DNA of 35,959 nucleotides from Candidatus Amesbacteria bacterium RBG_19FT_COMBO_48_16. GTDB taxonomy: Bacteria > Patescibacteriota > Microgenomatia > CAZETR01 > Amesbacteraceae. Position numbers and translations under genes: made by a program. The stretch spans positions 1 to 35,959 of the forward strand of contig MEXE01000037.1 of assembly GCA_001775555.1 (NCBI GenBank), given 5' to 3'. The notes under the pieces are model-generated. The model saw only the letters and a list, made by a program, of their open reading frames with translations, was not told the origin of the DNA and made no database searches. Shown piece after piece: positions 31,037 through 35,959 of this stretch; within the stretch, counting starts at the first letter, position 1; every line of letters begins with the position of its first letter.

Positions 31037-31544
31037 GAAGGGTCTGGAGGTAGTTGCCGGCCAGGATACCGAAAGCAACCACAACTCCGCCTAATACCAG
31101 CATCCGCAGACTGTTTTTGAACAGTGAAGTGCCGGAAATATAAGCATTCAGATAACCCAGCAGGAATAAGGCTGCAAGTGAGAAACTGACAGAAAGAGAC
31201 AAAGCGATAGACCTGGGAAAGAAAATATAGGGGAAAAGCGGGATGAAGCCCGACCCCAGATAGGAAAAAAACATGATCACAGCGCCGGGGAGAGAATTTT
31301 TTGAGGCTATGTCGTGATGTAATTGATATTGGCCAACGGATTGGTCGGAGAGAAAACTACCGATACCCATAGACAGAGCCTCAATGAATATTAAAATCAG
31401 GCCGGTGGTAATAATGGCCGGAGTGCTCATTTGAGCCGAGGCAACACCGGTTAAAAGGCCGACCGACGAGGAGAGACTGTCCTCAACCCCGAATGTAAAA
31501 TTGCGGACCAAGGAGGCGGATCGGGAGTCTTTCAGACGGAACAT
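31020..31544 (-). CDS. VIT1/CCC1-family membrane transporter
   Basis: A 174-residue integral membrane protein with about five hydrophobic helices. The N-terminal LVRNFTFGVEDSLSSSVGLLTGVA is the family hallmark (F-G-x-x-D-G-x-x-x-x-x-G in VIT1/CCC1), and the second helix region carries EALSMGIGSFLSDQS. Relatives move Fe2+ or Mn2+ across membranes; the loop between helices 2 and 3 is short here, as in simpler CCC1 members. I use the ATG at 31544, since the upstream GTG lies in the arm of repeat C. No Shine-Dalgarno is visible, so a near-leaderless message is possible. The C-terminal codons come from the palindromic repeat. Confidence 0.85.
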   Translation of the reverse strand: MFRLKDSRSASLVRNFTFGVEDSLSSSVGLLTGVASAQMSTPAIITTGLILIFIEALSMGIGSFLSDQSVGQYQLHHDIASKNSLPGAVIMFFSYLGSGFIPLFPYIFFPRSIALSLSVSFSLAALFLLGYLNAYISGTSLFKNSLRMLVLGGVVVAFGILAGNYLQTLLAFTP

Positions 31545-31554
31545 GATACAAGTG

Positions 31555-31652
31555 TACACCCATTTTACTGGAATTTGCCTTAATGGCTTGATGCCGAAAT
31601 GGGTGTATATCCAGCGTACCGGTTTTGCAAACCTGAGTACGCTGACTATAGC
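31555..31652 (+). repeat. Promoter-carrying intergenic repeat, copy C (short form)
   Basis: Outer arms TACACCCATTT (31555-31565) and AAATGGGTGTA (31597-31607) are perfect over 11 bp. Relative to copies A and B the arms differ by one base on each side, and the pair is kept (T:A to C:G). About 70 bases present inside A and B are absent. The hairpin CAGCGTAC/GTACGCTG and the promoter TTGCAA (31625-31630), 16 bp, TATAGC (31647-31652) are retained and point at the response regulator. Confidence 0.8.
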
Positions 31653-31708
31653 ATTTTGGGCGACAATTTCAGCTGGTTTTCAGGTGCGAGAGTATAATCT
31701 GGGGCGAT

Positions 31709-32380
31709 ATGAGAATACTGATCGTCGAGGATGAGCACCGGATAGCCAATTCGATTAAAAAAGGCCTGGAGCAGGAACATTTTGCCGTGGACGTGGCTTA
31801 TTCAGGAAGTGATGGCTGGGACCTGGCGGAGGGCGAAGAATATGACCTGATTATTCTGGATCTGATGCTGCCGGGAATGGATGGCCTGGAAATCTGCCGC
31901 AAGTTGCGCCGGGCAGGTATTAATACTCCGGTATTGATGCTGACAGCCAAAGGCCAGGTCCAGGACAGAGTAACAGGGCTGGACACCGGAGCGGATGACT
32001 ATGTGACCAAACCGTTTGCTTTTGAGGAACTTCTAGCCCGGGTGAGAGCATTGACGCGGCGGCCGAAAGTAACTCTGGACCCGGTATTAACAACTGACGA
32101 TTTATCGCTGGATACGAAATCTTATGAGGTCAAGAGGGGAATTCATTTAATTAAACTGACAGCCAAAGAGTTCTCCCTGCTGGAATATCTCCTGCGAAAT
32201 AGCGGCAATATCCTGACTAAAGAGCAGATTATCAGCCACGTGTGGAATTATGATGCAGATATCCTGCCGAATACGGTGGAAGTAAATATCCGAAATTTGA
32301 GAAATAAGATCGACCGGCCGTTTAAGGGTAAAAAAGCGTTAATTGCCACGGTCAGGGGTTTTGGCTACAAAGTGGGTTAA
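31709..32380 (+). CDS. OmpR-family response regulator
   Basis: A 223-residue two-component regulator: receiver domain (1-115) with Asp51 as phosphoacceptor in LIILDLMLPG, the acidic pocket VEDE near residue 7, Thr in LMLTAKG and Lys in YVTKPF; then an OmpR/PhoB winged-helix DNA-binding domain (about 125-222) with LTAKEFSLLEYLLRN and VEVNIRNLRNKID. A minus-ten TATAAT (31693-31698) lies 10 bases before the ATG, in addition to the promoter in repeat C. The kinase gene starts two bases after the stop, followed by a MacAB-type efflux system that it probably controls. Confidence 0.96.
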   Translation: MRILIVEDEHRIANSIKKGLEQEHFAVDVAYSGSDGWDLAEGEEYDLIILDLMLPGMDGLEICRKLRRAGINTPVLMLTAKGQVQDRVTGLDTGADDYVTKPFAFEELLARVRALTRRPKVTLDPVLTTDDLSLDTKSYEVKRGIHLIKLTAKEFSLLEYLLRNSGNILTKEQIISHVWNYDADILPNTVEVNIRNLRNKIDRPFKGKKALIATVRGFGYKVG

Positions 32381-32381
32381 T

Positions 32382-33380
32382 ATGTTCAGATCGGCCCGGA
32401 TCAAACTGACTGTCTGGTACCTGCTGATTATCATGCTGGTGAGCCTGATGTTCAGCGCAGTAATATATAGACTGCTATCTCTGGAAATTGCCAGGTTTGA
32501 GTACGCGCAGAGAATTCGCATCGAGAGACGATTTGGAGGAATGACGATGCATATTCCGGAAACAACTGAGCTGGTAGAGGAGACGCGGAGACGGATACTG
32601 ACCATGTTGGCAATCATCAACGGAGGAATTCTGGTGGTTGCAGGAGCTTTCGGTTATCTACTGGCGGGACAGACACTTCAACCAATTAAAGTAATGGTGG
32701 ACGAACAAAATCGGTTTGTGACTGATGCTTCCCACGAGTTGCGCACACCACTGACCGCTCTTAAAAGCGCCATGGAGGTACACTTACGGGACAGGCGGCT
32801 GACGCTAGTTCAGGCAAAAACCCTAATCGCCGGCAATATCAAGGACGTGAACAGGCTACAGGCACTGGCGGATGCTTTGCTGCAGCTAGCCCGGTATCAA
32901 AAAGCCAACGGACAAACGGTAAAAGAGAGACTTCAGGGTGAAGAAATAGTGAAAGAGGCTGTGAAAAAAATAGAACCGCTGGCGCACAAAAAACAAATAG
33001 GAATTAAAACCGAGACGACGGGCTTTTCGATCTGGGGCGATAAATACGGACTGACAGAGCTACTGATTATTTTATTGGATAATGCGGTCAAATATAGCCC
33101 GGCTAAAAGCACGGTGACAGTCCGGGGCAATAAAACCGACGGGTGGGTGACGATTTCGGTCACCGACTCCGGAACCGGTATTGATAAAGAAGACCAGCCA
33201 CATATTTGGGACCGGTTTTACCGGGCAGAAAGAGCCAGATCGGACAGTGAATCCGGAGGTTATGGTCTGGGCCTGGCAATTGCCAAAAAAATTGTGGAGG
33301 CAAACCGGGGAATGATTTCATTTACCAGCAGAGAAGGCCGGGGAACTACATTTACCGTCCGGCTGCCTGCTGCCCCTTAA
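32382..33380 (+). CDS. Sensor histidine kinase
   Basis: A 332-residue kinase; the ATG at 32382 follows the regulator stop by one base. Two membrane helices (about 8-30 and 72-96) enclose an external loop of only about 40 residues, too small for a usual ligand domain. HisKA follows with the phosphoacceptor His118 in TDASHELRTPL. The HATPase domain has the N-box LIILLDNAVKYSP, the G1 box DSGTGIDKED and the G2 box GYGLGLAIAKK. A HAMP domain is not obvious between helix 2 and HisKA. It likely senses membrane or envelope stress, as short-loop kinases do, and pairs with the upstream regulator. Confidence 0.95.
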   Translation: MFRSARIKLTVWYLLIIMLVSLMFSAVIYRLLSLEIARFEYAQRIRIERRFGGMTMHIPETTELVEETRRRILTMLAIINGGILVVAGAFGYLLAGQTLQPIKVMVDEQNRFVTDASHELRTPLTALKSAMEVHLRDRRLTLVQAKTLIAGNIKDVNRLQALADALLQLARYQKANGQTVKERLQGEEIVKEAVKKIEPLAHKKQIGIKTETTGFSIWGDKYGLTELLIILLDNAVKYSPAKSTVTVRGNKTDGWVTISVTDSGTGIDKEDQPHIWDRFYRAERARSDSESGGYGLGLAIAKKIVEANRGMISFTSREGRGTTFTVRLPAAP

Positions 33381-33400
33381 ATAATTAAGCCTTGCAACTT

Positions 33401-34618
33401 ATGCCACAAATAAAAAGGGTGTTTGAGGGTTTTTTTAAAAAATCGCTGCTTTTTAGGATTACAACCCTACTATTGGCTGCCGGGATGGTCTGGCTGGTTT
33501 ATACCAATACTATCGGTAAAAAGTCATCCATGCCCCAATTTCAGACTGCCAAGGTCGAAAAGGGTACCATAGTCTCGACTGTTTCCGCATCGGGTCAGGT
33601 GTTGACCACGAATATTTTATCCATAACTACAGAGGCGTCCGGGGTGGTCAAGAAAGTATATGTCAAGGACGCAGACAGGGTCTTTGCCGGGCAAAAGCTG
33701 GCCGAAGTAACTCTGGATACGGCGGGACTGGAAAAAAACGCACAGGCATTTGCCTCACTGGTCAGCGCCCAAAACGGAGTAAACTCGGCCAGGAATAGTT
33801 ACAGATCGGCTGTGGCAACTGCTGAGAAAGTATTGGACGAAGTCAAAGGGCATGACAAGGATGAGACATTTACCCAGAAGGAGTCCCGTACCAAAGCGGA
33901 AGTAGCCCGGGATAACGCTTACGACGGCATGAAATCCGCCGAAGCAAATTTGGCTGCCGCAAGTCTGAGTTACCGATCAACGACCCCGATAATTACCGCG
34001 CCTTTCTCGGGAGTAATCGGAAGTATCAATTTGGTCGAGGGGATGGTTCTGGAAAGCGCTGCTTCCACTACCAGCATTAATTCCCAAAGAGTGGCGGTCA
34101 TAAAAGGAGATTCGCTACCCGTTATTTCCGTGGGGTTAAGCGAGGTCGATGTGCCGAAGGTCAAAGTCGGACAAAAAGTGACTGTGACACTGGATTCCCT
34201 GGCCGACAAAACCTTTACCGGAGTTGTGGCAACCGTGGACAGAGTCGGGGCAACCATCAGCAATGTGACCAGCTACACCGCAAAAATAAAACTGGATCCC
34301 GCTTCCGGGGAAATCCTGCCAAATATGGCGGCGACGGCAAATGTGATTCTGGATACAAAAACGGAGGTGTTGATTGCTCCCGCGAGTGCAATTTCAACCC
34401 GCGACGGGATAAGTATTGCCAGAGTACTGAAGAATGGAAAAGAAGAGGAAATCCAAGTCGAGGCAGGACTTGTCAGTGATACAGGGGTCGAAATTATATC
34501 AGGTTTGGCTGAGGGGGAAACAGTAATTACCGGCACAATTTCCGCTGCAAGATCCTCCGGAACCCAAACCCGGTCCATATTCAGCGGAGGCTTTGGGATA
34601 GGAGGGGGATCCAGGTAA
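33401..34618 (+). CDS. MacA-like membrane fusion protein
   Basis: A 405-residue HlyD/RND-type adaptor. I use the ATG at 33401 rather than the TTG at 33392. An N-terminal membrane anchor (about 16-38, ITTLLLAAGMVWLVY) precedes a biotinyl-lipoyl-like half (VSASGQVLTTN ... VKKVYVKDADRVFAGQKLAEV), an alpha-hairpin (about 110-180), the second lipoyl half (APFSGVIGSINLVEGMVL) and a beta-barrel (VDVPKVKVGQKVTVTLDSL). It ends in a Gly/Ser-rich tail. Partner of the following ATPase and permease; in a cell envelope without outer membrane it would serve export or signalling rather than a trans-envelope channel. The TAA overlaps the next ATG (TAATG). Confidence 0.92.
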   Translation: MPQIKRVFEGFFKKSLLFRITTLLLAAGMVWLVYTNTIGKKSSMPQFQTAKVEKGTIVSTVSASGQVLTTNILSITTEASGVVKKVYVKDADRVFAGQKLAEVTLDTAGLEKNAQAFASLVSAQNGVNSARNSYRSAVATAEKVLDEVKGHDKDETFTQKESRTKAEVARDNAYDGMKSAEANLAAASLSYRSTTPIITAPFSGVIGSINLVEGMVLESAASTTSINSQRVAVIKGDSLPVISVGLSEVDVPKVKVGQKVTVTLDSLADKTFTGVVATVDRVGATISNVTSYTAKIKLDPASGEILPNMAATANVILDTKTEVLIAPASAISTRDGISIARVLKNGKEEEIQVEAGLVSDTGVEIISGLAEGETVITGTISAARSSGTQTRSIFSGGFGIGGGSR

Positions 34619-35280
34619 TGATTCAAATATCGGGGGTGAGTAAAATTTACAAAATAGGCGATGTTGAGACTGTAGCCCTGGATAATGTTTCTTTTGAAAT
34701 CAAAGCCGGGGAGTTTGTGGCTGTAATGGGGCCTTCGGGAAGCGGAAAATCAACCCTCATGCATATCCTGGGAGCGCTGGATAGACCGACGTCGGGGAAA
34801 TATATCCTGGACGGGGAGGAAGTCGAAAATCTGGGCGATGACGAGCTGGCAGAAATAAGAAACAAAAAAATAGGCTTTATTTTTCAAAGCTTTAATCTTC
34901 TTCCCCGGACTTCGGCAGTAAAGAATGTGACCATCCCCATGATGTATGCAGGGGTTGACAGAGATAAGAGATTTGGGACGGCGGTAAAGTATCTGAAAAT
35001 GGTGGGCTTGGAAGACAGGATGGAACACACCCCGGCACAACTTTCCGGAGGCCAGCAACAAAGAGTGGCTATTGCCCGAAGTCTGGTTATGGATCCGGCA
35101 ATAATACTGGCAGATGAACCGACCGGGAATATTGCCAGCGTTCAGGCAGAAGAGATAATGGCGATTTTCCGAAAATTAAACGACGAAGGGCGGACAATAA
35201 TCATGATTACCCATGAGGCAGATATCGCCGAACATGCAAAAAGAATAATCCATATCAGGGACGGGAGAATAAGAATATGA
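34618..35280 (+). CDS. MacB/LolD-type ABC transporter ATPase
   Basis: A 220-residue ATPase of the MacB/LolD/FtsE group. Walker A is GPSGSGKST (39-47), the signature LSGGQQQR, Walker B AIILADEPTG and the switch histidine in IMITHE. The segment IGFIFQSFNLLPRTSAVKNV is the typical Q-loop region of this group. In the D-loop position it reads TGNIAS rather than the usual TGNLDS, an Asp-to-Ala change. The start overlaps the adaptor stop (TAATG) and the end overlaps the permease ATG (ATGA), so three genes are translationally coupled. Confidence 0.95.
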   Translation: MIQISGVSKIYKIGDVETVALDNVSFEIKAGEFVAVMGPSGSGKSTLMHILGALDRPTSGKYILDGEEVENLGDDELAEIRNKKIGFIFQSFNLLPRTSAVKNVTIPMMYAGVDRDKRFGTAVKYLKMVGLEDRMEHTPAQLSGGQQQRVAIARSLVMDPAIILADEPTGNIASVQAEEIMAIFRKLNDEGRTIIMITHEADIAEHAKRIIHIRDGRIRI

Positions 35281-35959
35281 ATTTGGGGGAAATCATACTG
35301 GAGTCGCTGCAAACTCTGAAGGTAAATAAACTCAGGACCGGTTTGGCAGTTTTGGGCATCGTGATCGGCATAGGAAGTGTCATTACTCTGATTTCTCTGG
35401 GTACCGGTTCACAAAAAGCTGTGGAAAGCCAGATCCAGTCTCTGGGGAGTAATTTATTAACCGTCAGACCAGGATTTGTAACCAGCGGCAGAATAAGAGG
35501 GGCTGCGGGAGGCGGAACGACTTTGACTTTGGCCGACGCCGAGGCAATTGCCAGTTCCCCCAAAGTAACTAACGTTTCCCGGGTTTCCCCGGAGGTGGAA
35601 AGAAGAAGCCAAGTGACAACCGCGAAGGCAAATACGAATACCCAAGTCTACGGAGTAACTCCGACCTACTCCGAAGTCCACAAGGTCGAAATACAAGTAG
35701 GATCTTTTATCACCCAAAGGGATACGGATTCGATGACCAAGGCGGCTGTTTTGGGACCGCAGGTAGTCAGTGACCTGTTTGGAGAAGGAGCTGTACCCGT
35801 AGGTCAGACTATCCGGATAGAAGGACAAAGTTTCAGAATAATCGGGGTAACTGTAAGTCGGGGAGGTACGGGTTTTCAGAATCGGGACGATGTGGTCTAT
35901 ATTCCCCTAACCACAGCGCAAAAAATATTGTACGGGATAGATTACCTCTCCTCGATTGC
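35277..35959 (+). CDS. MacB-like ABC transporter permease (partial, 3' end off the window)
   Basis: Translation from the ATG at 35277 stays open to the window edge (227 residues). MNLGEIILESLQTLKVNKLR is the amphipathic start of MacB/FtsX permeases, followed by a membrane helix TGLAVLGIVIGIGSVITLIS (about 21-41). The rest is the start of the MacB periplasmic-core domain (QSLGSNLLTVRPG, LTLADAEAIASSPKVTNVSRV, VLGPQVVSDLFG). The remaining three helices lie beyond the window. It forms an efflux or signalling complex with the two preceding genes. Confidence 0.93.
   Translation, partial: MNLGEIILESLQTLKVNKLRTGLAVLGIVIGIGSVITLISLGTGSQKAVESQIQSLGSNLLTVRPGFVTSGRIRGAAGGGTTLTLADAEAIASSPKVTNVSRVSPEVERRSQVTTAKANTNTQVYGVTPTYSEVHKVEIQVGSFITQRDTDSMTKAAVLGPQVVSDLFGEGAVPVGQTIRIEGQSFRIIGVTVSRGGTGFQNRDDVVYIPLTTAQKILYGIDYLSSI

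Noticed and set aside
1-35959. CRISPR arrays, rRNA genes, transposases, phage genes and recoded UGA codons
   Set aside because: None seen: no regularly spaced repeats, no rRNA-like sequence, no recombinase or phage structural genes, and UGA ends normal genes.

Overview
The window looks like a chromosomal segment of a Candidate Phyla Radiation (Patescibacteria) bacterium, most likely of the Microgenomates type. This is inferred from the gene mix: compact genes, a PilB/PilC/multi-pilin cluster, a dockerin-bearing secreted protein, LytR_C and L,D-transpeptidase wall proteins. No marker phylogeny could be run. UGA is used as a normal stop (for example at the fic and macB overlaps), so the standard bacterial code applies.

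Layout. (1) 0-2.8 kb, minus strand: an accessory stretch with a catalytically degenerate shikimate-dehydrogenase homologue, a BrnT/BrnA toxin-antitoxin pair with a visible operator, and a Fic toxin preceded by a 55-aa antitoxin-like gene. The Fic cassette is bracketed by 24-bp direct repeats, one of which is the 3' end of secA. (2) 2.8-13.3 kb, minus strand: housekeeping genes. greA-lysS-HD-hypothetical form one operon behind a TTGACA-N17-TAAAAT promoter; serS-ABC exporter-hypothetical-spermidine-synthase-like follow a T-box-like attenuator; secA comes last. (3) 13.4-17.7 kb, plus strand: a block of three genes (GDPD-like, membrane FKBP, dockerin protein) between two tRNA-Glu(CTC) genes. (4) 17.7-22.5 kb, minus: lon, a PAP2 phosphatase, an L,D-transpeptidase and an unrecognised protein. 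(5) 22.6-30.2 kb, minus: a type IV pilus operon, pilB-pilC-GspH-like pilin-giant propeller pilin-PulJ-like-PilX-like-PilM/LytR_C-like, then a pilin with its own promoter and a terminator. (6) 30.3-31.5 kb: small proteins and a VIT1/CCC1-like transporter among palindromic repeats. (7) 31.7 kb to the end, plus: response regulator, histidine kinase and a MacA/MacB-type efflux system, the last gene cut by the window edge.

The most unusual items are: the Fic cassette with its separately encoded inhibitor and secA-derived direct repeats; a three-copy 98-165 bp intergenic repeat that carries an outward promoter and shows a compensatory base change; a serS leader resembling a T-box with a very short Stem I; a prepilin fused to a beta-propeller; and several promoters placed so that the transcript would start at or within a few bases of the start codon (leaderless mRNAs).
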